Notes: generated by a model from the letters alone, not told the origin. Counted from the first letter of the stretch, positions 17,265-26,039 are shown. The stretch: DNA of 64,000 nt from Syntrophaceae bacterium UBA6087 (GCA_002448235.1 DIXF01000013.1:17213-81212), one strand, 5' to 3'. A program made the numbers and translations.

Positions 17265-19211
17265 CTATTCGATATAATCTTCGAAGCCGGGTGTATCGCT
17301 TGCTACCGGTTTTCCGGAGACGGTTGTGATGTTTTTGCTCAGCTCTTTGACCTGCTGCTCCATGTAGTCCTCGAATCCAGGGGTATCGGTCCCCAGGGCA
17401 GGCTCTCTTTTCGTTTCGGCCGCTGCCGTTTGAGGTTTTCTATCGATATAATCCTCAAAACCTGCGGCTTCTTCCAGGAACGGATCTCTGGGCGCGGCCT
17501 TCGCGGCAGCGGGCTGCCGCTGTTTCGGCTGATCCGGGGAGTGGTGAAGATCCAGCATCTTTTCATCCTTTATATAGCTGGTTTCTACCACATCGGAAAT
17601 TTCCAGCATCTTTTTCACGACATTTCTGATCTTGATTGCCTCTGCCTTGACCTCGTTTAAGCTGCCGATCGTGTTTCTGTTTGCGCTCGCGTCTTTGGTG
17701 AGCATATCGAGCTTCAGGAGTATCGTGGTCAGCGGCGAGTTGATCTCGTGATTGGCGGCGATAGCTGTCTTTGAGACCGCAGCGAGCCTCTGGGCCTTGA
17801 TGTTCTTGGTAACAAGCATGGCACGATGGATGGCCTGAGCTCCTACCTCGGCAATGGTCCGAAGGAGCAGGAGCTTCTGGTTCAGTTCTTCCTGGCCGAC
17901 ATGTTCCTGGGGCATGGCCTCGATCACGCCGATGACCTTGTTGTCGACCTTCAGCGGCGTATGAATGAAGCGTATCCCTTTGGGATATACGGCGTTCGTG
18001 CGATCGAGCAGTTCCTTGGTCGCCCCTGCCATCCCGCTTTTTGTTTGAGGCGTGTTGTTGATCCAGAAGGACTCGGTGATCATGATCCTCATGTTGTTCA
18101 GGCGCATGAGGCACCGGGTTTTCTTTGCATCGAGGATCGTCAGCGAATGGGCCGTGAGTATGTTGAGGATGTCCGAAAGCTTCAGACACGACTGGAGCTG
18201 GCTGCTCATCTGGTTGAGGCTGGAGAGCTCGACCGTCCTGCGTTCCAGAGCCATCTTCTTCTGTTCGAGGTCGAGGCTCAGCTTGCCGAGCTGGGCATTG
18301 GCATACTGGAGGACCTCGAAATACGTCTTGGGTTCCGCCTTTGGTATGCCCATTTCATCGCTTATGCTGGAGATGTGATCTTTGAGAGTAATGGAGATAT
18401 CCTGGATATCGTGGCTCGACAGGTTCATCTGACTCAGGAGAGAAGGATCGACGAACCCTCTGTCGGATTGTCCTATGCCGAGCCCCAGGTGGTTGGTCAC
18501 GATATCTGCAATGTGTATGATCGAGGAGAGCCGTCTGGTCTCTTCGTCATTGGTGACTTCGGCGACGCTGTGGTGAAATCCTACGGTCTTGCAGAGCACA
18601 GCAGGCAGGTTCCATTTTTCCATGAGACATCTGCCCAGGCTGGCATGGTCTACGCCGATGATGTTCTGCTCGACCTCTATGATATCGCTGTTTGCGCGGT
18701 TCATGACCTCCAGAACCTCGGTGTATTCACCGTTCTTGCACAGGATCTGGTCTGCAACGACCTTGCCCAGATCGTGCAGAAGACCGGCGATGAAGGCGTT
18801 TTCCGCTGCCGCCGGGAAGATCTTCGCCGCAATATTCTTTGCGCAGACCGCACAGGCGATACTGTGCTGCCAGAATTTATAGAAATCCAGTGCGCCTTTT
18901 TCCTTGTCGCTGAACATATTGATGACGCTGATGCTTAAGACGATGCTCTTCAGTACGTTGAAGCCGAGCAGCACCACGGCGCCCCGGATGGTGGATATCT
19001 CCTGAATCCTCCGGTAAAAAGGCGAGTTCGCCACTTTGAGCACCTTGATGGACAGTGCCTGATCTTTTTCCACGAGGTCGGCTATCTGCTTGGCGCTCAC
19101 CTTGGCGTCAAGGGTTTTCTCCATGACAGCAGTGGCGATGGAAGGGAGCGTAGGAATATCACCGATGTCATCGAGCATCGATCTTATCTCGTCGATAGCT
19201 TTTCTCATCAT
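17265..19211 (-). CDS. HDOD domain - GAF - histidine-kinase H-box protein lacking an ATPase domain
   Basis: A protein of 648 residues. Residues ~15-215 are an HDOD domain (IPTLPSIATAVMEKT, LLHDLGKVVADQI with HD at 146-147, FHHS at 212). Then come a coiled coil (~305-340) and a GAF-like sensor (~340-465, ILNILTAHSLTILDAKKTRC). The dimerisation/H-box helix is AAVSKTAIAANHEINSPL, with the candidate phospho-acceptor H488. No N, G1 or G2 ATP-binding motifs follow. Instead a disordered tail carries GFEDYID (584), GFEDYME (612) and GFEDYIE (642, the C-terminus). It may be a phosphotransfer or signalling scaffold. It is divergent from ispG with only 32 bp between starts. Confidence 0.85.
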   Translation of the reverse strand: MMRKAIDEIRSMLDDIGDIPTLPSIATAVMEKTLDAKVSAKQIADLVEKDQALSIKVLKVANSPFYRRIQEISTIRGAVVLLGFNVLKSIVLSISVINMFSDKEKGALDFYKFWQHSIACAVCAKNIAAKIFPAAAENAFIAGLLHDLGKVVADQILCKNGEYTEVLEVMNRANSDIIEVEQNIIGVDHASLGRCLMEKWNLPAVLCKTVGFHHSVAEVTNDEETRRLSSIIHIADIVTNHLGLGIGQSDRGFVDPSLLSQMNLSSHDIQDISITLKDHISSISDEMGIPKAEPKTYFEVLQYANAQLGKLSLDLEQKKMALERRTVELSSLNQMSSQLQSCLKLSDILNILTAHSLTILDAKKTRCLMRLNNMRIMITESFWINNTPQTKSGMAGATKELLDRTNAVYPKGIRFIHTPLKVDNKVIGVIEAMPQEHVGQEELNQKLLLLRTIAEVGAQAIHRAMLVTKNIKAQRLAAVSKTAIAANHEINSPLTTILLKLDMLTKDASANRNTIGSLNEVKAEAIKIRNVVKKMLEISDVVETSYIKDEKMLDLHHSPDQPKQRQPAAAKAAPRDPFLEEAAGFEDYIDRKPQTAAAETKREPALGTDTPGFEDYMEQQVKELSKNITTVSGKPVASDTPGFEDYIE

Positions 19212-19243
19212 CTAAGACCTTATCGTTCAAAGGTGTTCCAATC

Positions 19244-20344
19244 TTGAGTCCGAAGAATGAATATGATAGTCAACATGTAATGAAGCCTCACCGAGAGAAA
19301 ACGAGAAGAATTTATCTGGGTTCCGTGCCCATAGGGGGCGGCTCACCCGTCACGATCCAGTCCATGACGAATACGGATACCAGGGACAGGGGGAAGACCA
19401 TCGCCCAGATCCATTCCCTTGAAAAAGCGGGGTGCGACATCGTACGCGTCAGTATCCCGGACATGGATTCTGCTTTGGCGTTAAAGGATATCAAGAAGGA
19501 GGTCCGCATCCCTGTGGTGGCGGATATCCATTTCGATTACCGTCTCGCCGTCGCCGCCGTCCAAAACGGGGCTGACGGCATCAGGATAAACCCCGGAAAC
19601 ATCGGGAGCACCGAGAAGGTAAGGGCCGTGGCACAAGCGGTCATCGAAAGGGGCATCCCGGTTCGCATCGGGGTAAACCTCGGATCGGTGAAGAAGAGCA
19701 TCCTCAATGCGTACGGCCATGACCGGGTCGGCGCCCTTGTGGAGAACGCCAAGGAGTACGTGAGCATGCTCGAAGATATGGGCGTTGAGTCCATCAAGGT
19801 GTCTCTGAAGTCCTCGGATGTGCTGGAGACCATTGAGTCTTACCGGCGGTTCGCCCGCGTCTGCGACTGGCCGCTCCACTCGGGAGTGACCGAAGCGGGC
19901 ACCCTTTTCTCGGGCGCCATCCGCTCCTCGGTGGGGATAGGTGCGCTCCTGCTGGAAGGGATCGGAGACACCATCCGTGTATCGCTGGCAGGAGACCCTG
20001 TGCAGGAGATCCTTGCAGGCCGGGTGCTCCTGGAGAGCATAGGGCTGCGCAAGGAAGGGGTGCGGGTCATCGCCTGCCCGACCTGCGCCCGCACGAATGC
20101 CGATGTCGCTGCGATCGCTTCGGAAGTGGAAGAGGCCTTGAAAGACGTGAAGAAGCACCTGGTGGTGGCGGTCATGGGGTGCGTGGTGAACGGGCCCGGA
20201 GAGGCGAGGATTGCCGACCTGGGCGTTGCCTGCGACAAGGGCGGCGCGGTGCTGTTCGTCCGCGGAGAGCAGGTGCGCAGGATCGAGACATCGGAAATAA
20301 CGAAAAGTCTGCTGGATGAAATACAGAAGGAGTTATCGAAATGA
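19244..20344 (+). CDS. ispG: 4-hydroxy-3-methylbut-2-en-1-yl diphosphate synthase (GcpE/IspG)
   Basis: A protein of 366 residues in the non-mevalonate isoprenoid pathway, converting MEcPP to HMBPP with a [4Fe-4S] cluster. RRIYLGSVPIGGGSPVTIQSMTNTDT is the family N-terminus. GIRINPGNIGS and the cluster cysteines in CPTCARTNAD and VMGCVVNGPGEA are present. The TTG at 19244 has AAAGGTG eight bases upstream; the ATG at 19280 lacks a site but is an alternative. It overlaps proS by 4 bp (ATGA), so the two are translationally coupled. Confidence 0.96.
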   Translation: MSPKNEYDSQHVMKPHREKTRRIYLGSVPIGGGSPVTIQSMTNTDTRDRGKTIAQIHSLEKAGCDIVRVSIPDMDSALALKDIKKEVRIPVVADIHFDYRLAVAAVQNGADGIRINPGNIGSTEKVRAVAQAVIERGIPVRIGVNLGSVKKSILNAYGHDRVGALVENAKEYVSMLEDMGVESIKVSLKSSDVLETIESYRRFARVCDWPLHSGVTEAGTLFSGAIRSSVGIGALLLEGIGDTIRVSLAGDPVQEILAGRVLLESIGLRKEGVRVIACPTCARTNADVAAIASEVEEALKDVKKHLVVAVMGCVVNGPGEARIADLGVACDKGGAVLFVRGEQVRRIETSEITKSLLDEIQKELSK

Positions 20345-22050
20345 AATTATCTTCCATGTTTTTGCATACGCTGAAAGAAGACCCGCGGGACGCGGAGGTT
20401 GTAAGCCATAAGCTCATGCTTCGCGCCTCCATGATCAAGAAGCTCGCTTCCGGCATTTACTCCTATCTCCCCTATGGGCTCAAGGCCTTGAAAAAGGTCG
20501 AGAAGGTCATCCGCGAGGAGATGAACGCAGCCGGAGCCCAGGAGGTCCTGATGCCTGCGGTGCAGCCCGCAGAAGTCTGGAAGGAGAGCGGCAGATGGAA
20601 CGTCTATGGAAAAGAGCTCTTGAGGTTCCTCGACCGCAAGGGCGGCGAGTTCGCCCTGGGCCCCACCCACGAAGAGGTGATCACCTCCATCGTCAGGGAT
20701 GAGGTGCATTCTTACCGGGATCTTCCGGTCAACCTCTACCAGATCCAGACAAAGTTCCGCGACGAGATCAGGCCCCGGTTCGGCGTCATGCGGTCCCGTG
20801 AATTCATCATGAAGGACGCCTATTCCTTCGACATCGACGACCAGGGCGCGGAAAAGAGCTACGATGCAATGTTCAAGGCCTACGAGCGCATCTTCAGCAG
20901 GTGCGGGCTCAGGTTCAAGCCGGTCGAGGCCGACACCGGCCCCATCGGCGGCAATTATTCGCACGAATTCATGGTGCTGGCCTCAACCGGCGAGGACATC
21001 ATCCTGAGCTGCGGGAAGTGCAGCTATGCAGCGAATCTGGAAAAGGCCGAGATTGCAAAGCCTGAGTCTCTTGACCTGAAGCAGGCGCCTGAAGGCGCCC
21101 CCGAGAAGGTCCACACCCCGGGCGTCAGGACCGTGGAAGAGGTGTGCGGGTTCCTCGGGGTAACCGCGAAGGACCTCATCAAGACCCTCATCTATTCAAC
21201 CGACAACGGCATCGTCGCGGCCCTGGTGCGGGGAGACCACGACGTAAACGAGGCAAAGCTCAAACGGGCAGCTGGCTGCGAGACGCTGGAGCTGGCCGAC
21301 GAAGGGACTATCGAGAAGTTCACGAAAGCGCCCCGGGGGTTTGCCGGCCCGGTGGGCCTTTCCATAAAAAAGATCGCGGACTTCGGCCTCCTGGATGCAG
21401 GACAGAACGTCACCGGGGCAAACGAGGAGGATTACCACCTGAAGAACGTGTGGCTTGCCCGCGATGCAAAGGTGGATCTGGTGGCGGATATCAGGAATGC
21501 CCAGGAAGGCGACCTGTGCCCCCGGTGCTCAGGCGGGACCTTGGGCGCGATACGGGGCATCGAGGTCGGGCACGTGTTCAAGCTGGGCATAAAGTATTCG
21601 AAGGCCATGAATGCATCCTATCTCGATGTGAATGGCGACCTCAAGCCCATCATCATGGGGTGCTACGGCATCGGCGTGAGCCGCGTGCTGGCCGCTGCCA
21701 TCGAGCAGTATGCGGACGAGAACGGGATCGTGTTCCCGGTACCCATCGCCCCGTACCCGGTCATTGTGCTTCCGGTGAGTATTACCGATGAGAAGGTAAT
21801 GGGTGAGGCAAAGCGGATCTACGACGAGCTGAACAGCCGCGGAGTGGATACCCTCATAGACGACCGGGATGCACGGCCGGGTGTGAAATTCATGGATGCG
21901 GATCTCATCGGCGTTCCTTACCGGATCACCGTAGGGGCGAGGGGATTGAACGAAGGCGTTGTCGAGGTAAAGGAGAGAAGCTCCGGAACCGTTGAGAAAA
22001 TCCCCCTCGGAGAGGTTGTAGACTATTGTCTGGCAAGAGTGAACGTGTAG
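20341..22050 (+). CDS. proS: Prolyl-tRNA synthetase, bacterial type with YbaK-like editing insertion
   Basis: A protein of 569 residues, the usual bacterial ProS length. Class II motif 1 region (LPYGLKALKKVEKVIREEMNA), motif 2 (YQIQTKFRDEIRPRFGVMRSREF) and motif 3 (GCYGIGVSRVLAAAIEQ) are all present. An INS editing domain (~225-400, including VRGDHDVNEAKLKRAAG) would remove misacylated alanine. The C-terminal anticodon-binding domain begins near PYPVIVLPV. It starts in the ispG stop (ATGA overlap) and is followed 9 bp later by the rel gene, forming ispG-proS-rel. Confidence 0.97.
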   Translation: MKLSSMFLHTLKEDPRDAEVVSHKLMLRASMIKKLASGIYSYLPYGLKALKKVEKVIREEMNAAGAQEVLMPAVQPAEVWKESGRWNVYGKELLRFLDRKGGEFALGPTHEEVITSIVRDEVHSYRDLPVNLYQIQTKFRDEIRPRFGVMRSREFIMKDAYSFDIDDQGAEKSYDAMFKAYERIFSRCGLRFKPVEADTGPIGGNYSHEFMVLASTGEDIILSCGKCSYAANLEKAEIAKPESLDLKQAPEGAPEKVHTPGVRTVEEVCGFLGVTAKDLIKTLIYSTDNGIVAALVRGDHDVNEAKLKRAAGCETLELADEGTIEKFTKAPRGFAGPVGLSIKKIADFGLLDAGQNVTGANEEDYHLKNVWLARDAKVDLVADIRNAQEGDLCPRCSGGTLGAIRGIEVGHVFKLGIKYSKAMNASYLDVNGDLKPIIMGCYGIGVSRVLAAAIEQYADENGIVFPVPIAPYPVIVLPVSITDEKVMGEAKRIYDELNSRGVDTLIDDRDARPGVKFMDADLIGVPYRITVGARGLNEGVVEVKERSSGTVEKIPLGEVVDYCLARVNV

Positions 22051-22059
22051 GATAAATTA

Positions 22060-24165
22060 TTGACAGTACGGATCAATGACATACTCGATGAAGTGTCTGC
22101 ATATGTCCCGGATGCGGACAAAAGGATCATAGAGAAGGCATACGTTTTTTCCGCCCGGGTGCACCAGGGGCAGACGCGGCTGAGTGGAGAGCCCTATCTG
22201 CACCATCCGCTGGAAGTCGCTTACCTCATCGCCCAGATGCACCTGGATACGACCGCAGTCGTAGCGGCGCTCCTCCACGACGCCATCGAGGACTCTTTCA
22301 CCAAACTGGAAGAGATCAGCGATCAGTTCGGCGAAGAAGTCACCCAGGTCGTGGACGGCCTCACCAAGATTTCCAAGATCGACTTCCGCTCCAAGGAAGA
22401 GCAGCAGGCAGAGAATTTCCGGAAGATGATCCTCGCCATGAGCAAGGATTTGCGGATCCTCCTCATCAAGCTCACCGACCGGCTCCACAACATGCGCACG
22501 CTGCAGTACCACAACCCGGGCTCACAGCAGAGAATTGCCCGGGAAACCCTCGATATCTATGCGCCGCTGGCAAACAGGCTGGGCATCTACTGGCTCCAGG
22601 TCGAACTGGAAGAATTGAGCCTGAAGTACCTCGACCCCCAGGGGTATAAAACCCTTAAGACCAAGCTCGACGCCATTGCCAAGGAAAAGGAAGAGTACCT
22701 GAAGGAAGTTATGGGTCAGATCCAGTCGAAGCTGGACGCTTCCGATCTCAAGGCAGAGGTAAAGGGCAGGATCAAGCATGTTTACAGCGTGTATCAGAAG
22801 CTGAAAAAACAGGGGATACCCTTTGAGGACGTCTATGACGTTCTGGGGGTCAGGGTTATCGTTGAGTCCGTGGCGGAATGCTATGAAACCCTGGGCATCA
22901 TCCACTCGGAGTGGAAGCCGATTCAATCCAGGATCAAGGATTTTATCGCCATGCCCAAGACGAATATGTACCAGTCCCTCCACACGACGGTTTTCGGGCC
23001 GGGCGGCGAGAGGATCGAGATCCAGATCCGCACGCGGGAGATGGACTTTTTTGCGAACGAAGGGATTGCGGCTCACTGGCGTTATAAGGACGGGGCACGG
23101 GTAAGCGAGCAGGACGGAGAAAAGCTCTCGTGGCTCAGGCAGCTCCTGGAATGGCAGAAAGAACTGAAAGATCCCAAGGAGTTTCTCCAGAGCGTCAAGA
23201 TAGACCTCTACCCGGAAGACGTCTATGTCTTCACCCCGAAGGGCGAGGTCATGCGCTTCCCCGTGGGCGCTACTCCTCTGGATTTTGCCTACAGCGTGCA
23301 CACCCAGCTCGGGAACCAGTGTACCGGAGCCAAGGTAAACGGCAAGATCGTGCCGCTTCGCTACAAACTCAACAGTGGAGACGTTATCGAGATCCTCAGG
23401 TCCTCAAAGCAGAAGCCGAGCAAGGACTGGCTCAGGATCGCCAAGACTTCCCGCGCAAAGACAAAGATAAAAACCTGGCTGAGGGCACAGGAGAACGAGC
23501 AGAGTATTGCACTGGGCAGGGAGATCCTGGAAAAGAAGATCAAGAGTCTGCATTCCGCCAAGGCCCTGGATTTCGAGGAGATCGCCAAAGATGCATCGTA
23601 TAAGAGCGTGGATGACCTCTTCATGGCGATCGGTTTCGGCAGGATTTCGGTAAATCAGCTGCTCGGAAAGTATACACCCGAAGAGCCGAAGAAGACCCAG
23701 AAACCGCAGGATCAGAAAAAAAAGCACGACTCTTCGAGCATCGTGGTCAAGGGGGTGGAAAACCTCCTCGTGCGCTATGCGAAGTGCTGCAGGCCGATAC
23801 CCGGAGACGAGGTCGTGGGGTTCATCACGCGGGGAAGGGGCATCACCGTACACCGGTCCAACTGCTCCTATGTCAACGAGACAGATACGCAGCGTCTCAT
23901 CCCCGTGGAGTGGGATACGGATATTACGGAAACCCACGAGATAGAGTTTTCGGTCACGTGCGTGGACAAGCCGGGCATGCTGGGTCTCATTACCGCGGCC
24001 ATCGGCGAGAAGAAGATCAATATCAACACCATGAAGGCGTTCTCCGTGATACAGGGGAAATCCGTGTGTATCTTCCGGGTCATGGTGAAGAGTCTTCCGG
24101 AGCTCAAGGAACTGTTCAACGATATCAGGAGGCTGAAAGGGGTTGAAAAGATCGAGCGGCAGTAG
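22060..24165 (+). CDS. rel: Bifunctional (p)ppGpp synthetase/hydrolase, Rel/SpoT type
   Basis: A protein of 701 residues starting at a TTG (AGGA seven bases upstream). The hydrolase HD domain is intact: YLHHPLEVAYL, LLHDAIEDS and LLIKLTDRLHNMRTL. The synthetase domain has VYDVLGVRVIVES and YQSLHTTVFGPGGERIEIQIRT, and the switch loop SRIKDFIA. The RxKD type is expected of bifunctional enzymes rather than EXDD of RelA. TGS (YVFTPKGEVMRFP), a zinc-finger-like region (RYAKCCRPIPGDEVVGFI) and a C-terminal ACT domain (VTCVDKPGMLGLITAAIGE) follow. It makes and destroys the stringent-response alarmone. Confidence 0.95.
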   Translation: MTVRINDILDEVSAYVPDADKRIIEKAYVFSARVHQGQTRLSGEPYLHHPLEVAYLIAQMHLDTTAVVAALLHDAIEDSFTKLEEISDQFGEEVTQVVDGLTKISKIDFRSKEEQQAENFRKMILAMSKDLRILLIKLTDRLHNMRTLQYHNPGSQQRIARETLDIYAPLANRLGIYWLQVELEELSLKYLDPQGYKTLKTKLDAIAKEKEEYLKEVMGQIQSKLDASDLKAEVKGRIKHVYSVYQKLKKQGIPFEDVYDVLGVRVIVESVAECYETLGIIHSEWKPIQSRIKDFIAMPKTNMYQSLHTTVFGPGGERIEIQIRTREMDFFANEGIAAHWRYKDGARVSEQDGEKLSWLRQLLEWQKELKDPKEFLQSVKIDLYPEDVYVFTPKGEVMRFPVGATPLDFAYSVHTQLGNQCTGAKVNGKIVPLRYKLNSGDVIEILRSSKQKPSKDWLRIAKTSRAKTKIKTWLRAQENEQSIALGREILEKKIKSLHSAKALDFEEIAKDASYKSVDDLFMAIGFGRISVNQLLGKYTPEEPKKTQKPQDQKKKHDSSSIVVKGVENLLVRYAKCCRPIPGDEVVGFITRGRGITVHRSNCSYVNETDTQRLIPVEWDTDITETHEIEFSVTCVDKPGMLGLITAAIGEKKININTMKAFSVIQGKSVCIFRVMVKSLPELKELFNDIRRLKGVEKIERQ

Positions 24166-24211
24166 CGGCCGGCCTTGAATCGATCCTGTCGGAAAGGAAG
24201 CGGATGCGCCC

Positions 24212-24685
24212 CTACAGCTGAACCCTGATCTTTTCGATGATCCTGTTTTCGATCACCTTATTCGAGATGCATTCATGCCATTCCTGCGAGACGTTCCGGT
24301 CATAGGCCTCGATGTGCGCCGTTACCTTGACCTTGGTGCTCATGTCGTTGATCGGCGTGATCAGGATGCTCAAGGTATATCCCACTTGGGACCATATGGC
24401 CAGCCTGGCGGCTGATGGTTTCTGGGCGATGGTTTCGATATCGTGGTGTGCCTGGGGGCCCACCGAGTAGTTTACGAACTTCGTGGCGATGACACCCCTG
24501 TCCTTGTTGAGGGAATCAACGGGGATCGATTCCTCGTTCAAGGTAACAACGGCTGCATCCCAGACTTTATCGAAGCGTGCAAGATAAAATGCGGTATCGT
24601 CAACGGGTTTCACGGGCTTGGGTGCGGATGCGCACCCGGTTATCACGAGGAAAAGCAATGCCGCTATTAAGAATACGTTTTTCAT
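24212..24685 (-). CDS. Hypothetical lipoprotein
   Basis: A protein of 157 residues. The second ATG of ATGAAAATG, at 24685, was chosen for its spacing to GGGGAG. A classical lipoprotein signal MKNVFLIAALLFLVITGC gives a mature N-terminus CASAPKPVKP, likely placed in the envelope. The mature part has an alternating strand-helix pattern (FDKVWDAAVVTLNEESIPVDS, RGVIATKFVNYS, TKVKVTAHIEAYDRN) resembling small BamC/DUF-type lipoprotein domains. No exact family was recognised. It is convergent with the rel gene. Confidence 0.75.
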   Translation of the reverse strand: MKNVFLIAALLFLVITGCASAPKPVKPVDDTAFYLARFDKVWDAAVVTLNEESIPVDSLNKDRGVIATKFVNYSVGPQAHHDIETIAQKPSAARLAIWSQVGYTLSILITPINDMSTKVKVTAHIEAYDRNVSQEWHECISNKVIENRIIEKIRVQL

Positions 24686-24828
24686 TTTCATCTCCCCACT
24701 GAAATACCACGTGCGCAATCAAAGAAAACTTGCTACCAGAATTAGGCCGGAGTTACAAGGAAAAATGAACGCGCCTTTGATGAAATCATTGGATCCATCG
24801 AAGCACAGCCGTTGATTTGATGAGTGTT

Positions 24829-24948
24829 CCGGGGGTTCGCCCCGGTCGGAGCTCCTCGGGAGTTTCTTTACACCCCGTGAGGCATGCTTCTGAAGCAGAA
24901 CTGCAAGGCATACCCGGAGGGATACACCCGCAGAGGGCATCCCTTTTT
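24829..24948 (+). ncRNA. Candidate structured small RNA ending in an intrinsic terminator
   Basis: Several adjacent hairpins lie on the plus strand: CCGGGG/CCCCGG around GTTCG (24829-24845), CTCC/GGAG (24852-24862), GCTT/AAGC (about 24885-24898), and a terminator-like stem with a T-run at 24919-24948. The plus strand carries no gene for ~450 bp on the 5' side, so the terminator is not explained by a protein gene. It does not show the conserved SRP, tmRNA or RNase P core motifs I looked for. No promoter was identified. Confidence 0.35.
24919..24948 (+). terminator. Intrinsic terminator-like hairpin
   Basis: GGGAT (24919-24923) pairs with ATCCC (24939-24943), with an inner CCC/GGG pair around GCAGA, followed at once by five Ts (24944-24948). 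It faces rightward. The stem is modest in length. Confidence 0.5.
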
Positions 24949-25007
24949 GTGAATACTACCCAAGAAGCAAAGGAAATGAGTAATGTGTTTGCCTGGATAA
25001 AAAGGAA

Positions 25008-25202
25008 TCAGACTGAGTGTTTCTGTATTCTTCCAGATTTGATGCACTGCGTGCAAACGGTTACTCTCCTGGTGCCCTCGGCTGTATCGACCCGCACTCT
25101 CTGCAGGTTCGGCAACCAGACCCGTTTGGTTTTGTTCATCGCATGAGAAACGTTGTTCCCCGACTGCGGGCCTTTTCCACAAATATCACATTTTCTAGCC
25201 AT
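25008..25202 (-). CDS. rpmB: 50S ribosomal protein L28
   Basis: A protein of 64 residues. It keeps two CxxC pairs (CDICGKGP at the N-terminus, CTQC near the end), the zinc-binding form of L28. The usual core GNNVSHAMNKTKRVWLPNLQRVRV is present. It lies 38 bp downstream of tRNA-Leu on the same strand and may be cotranscribed with it from the promoter at 25343-25371. Confidence 0.96.
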   Translation of the reverse strand: MARKCDICGKGPQSGNNVSHAMNKTKRVWLPNLQRVRVDTAEGTRRVTVCTQCIKSGRIQKHSV

Positions 25203-25240
25203 CTATCCCTAACTCTCTTTCTTGAGGATCGTATAAAATT

Positions 25241-25327
25241 TGGTGCCGAAGCCGGGATTTGAACCCGGACGGGCGTAGCCCACTACCCCCTCAAGATAGC
25301 GTGTCTGCCAAATTCCACCACTTCGGC
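25241..25327 (-). tRNA. tRNA-Leu (anticodon GAG)
   Basis: An 87-nt class II tRNA read on the minus strand. The acceptor stem GCCGAAG pairs with CTTCGGC. The anticodon arm is CTATC-TTGAGGG-GGTAG with anticodon GAG. A long variable arm (TGGGCTACGCCC) and the T arm CCGGGTTCAAATCCCGG follow. The 3' CCA is encoded (25241-25243). The sequence closely resembles E. coli tRNA-Leu(GAG). Confidence 0.97.
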
Positions 25328-25342
25328 ATAAATCCGGTCTTG

Positions 25343-25371
25343 TTAATAACAACCAAAACACCCACTGTCAA
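25343..25371 (-). promoter_or_regulatory. Sigma70-type promoter of tRNA-Leu
   Basis: On the minus strand TTGACA (25371-25366) and TATTAA (25348-25343) are separated by exactly 17 bp. The -10 ends 15 bases before the mature tRNA 5' end, a suitable place for a stable-RNA promoter. Confidence 0.75.
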
Positions 25372-25594
25372 TATGGAAAATCAGGGCGGGGATATCCTGC
25401 AAGTCGGCTTAAGCCTTAAAGAGAATGCGCTCTCTTGCCGCACTTTGCCGTAGCGATCTTCCGGACGGCAGGCTTTTTCCATTCAGGATCCAAGTGATAT
25501 GCCGCCGGTTTCCATGGGCTTTTTACGGGCCTGATTTGACTCTTTCACCTCATGGATTATTAAAGATGATGTTGCAATACGGTGAGTAAAGCAC

Positions 25595-25624
25595 TTGACA
25601 CATGTGCCAAATAGATAATAGTAA
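25595..25624 (+). promoter_or_regulatory. Candidate promoter of the oxygen-detoxification operon
   Basis: A perfect -35 hexamer TTGACA (25595-25600) is followed at 15-18 bp by AT-rich -10 candidates (TAATAG or TAGTAA) lying inside the Fur-like box. Repressor binding there would block RNA polymerase. The exact -10 is not certain. Confidence 0.5.
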
Positions 25625-25632
25625 TGATTATC
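25614..25632 (+). promoter_or_regulatory. Fur box (ferric uptake regulator operator)
   Basis: The 19-mer GATAATAGTAATGATTATC matches the Fur consensus GATAATGATAATCATTATC at 16 of 19 positions, with intact outer GATAAT and ATTATC. It lies 26 bp before the dfx start codon and overlaps the -10 region, as expected for iron-dependent repression. A PerR-type regulator recognises similar sites and is the main alternative. Confidence 0.8.
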
Positions 25633-25658
25633 GATACCAACTAAGGAGGAACAGGGGC

Positions 25659-26039
25659 ATGGCAGAAAGACTTGAAGTGTATAAATGCGAGATATGTGGG
25701 AACATGGTCGAAGTGCTCCATGGGGGCAAGGGTGAACTGGTCTGCTGCGGGCAGCCGATGAAGCTGATGACCGAGAATACCGTTGATGCGGCAAAAGAGA
25801 AGCACGTGCCGGTCATTGAAAAAACGGCTGACGGATATCTGGTAAAGGTGGGGAGCGTAGCGCATCCCATGGAGGAAAAGCACTATATCGAATGGATCGA
25901 GCTCATAGCAGACGGCTCGGTATACCGGAAGTTCCTCGATCCGGGACAGGCTCCGGAAGCCCTTTTCTGCGTTGCCGCAGGCAAGACGGCTGCACGGGAG
26001 TACTGTAACCTTCACGGGCTCTGGAAGACAGACCTGTAA
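25659..26039 (+). CDS. dfx: Desulfoferrodoxin (two-iron superoxide reductase)
   Basis: A protein of 126 residues; the ATG at 25659 has AAGGAGG upstream. The N-terminal desulforedoxin-like domain (YKCEICG ... LVCCGQPM) holds the FeCys4 centre. The catalytic domain keeps EKHVPVIE (glutamate, lysine and first histidine), VAHPMEEKHYIEWIEL and the terminal YCNLHGLW cysteine and histidine of the Fe(His)4Cys site. It reduces superoxide to hydrogen peroxide without making oxygen, using rubredoxin electrons. It is the first gene of the Fur-boxed operon. Confidence 0.97.
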   Translation: MAERLEVYKCEICGNMVEVLHGGKGELVCCGQPMKLMTENTVDAAKEKHVPVIEKTADGYLVKVGSVAHPMEEKHYIEWIELIADGSVYRKFLDPGQAPEALFCVAAGKTAAREYCNLHGLWKTDL

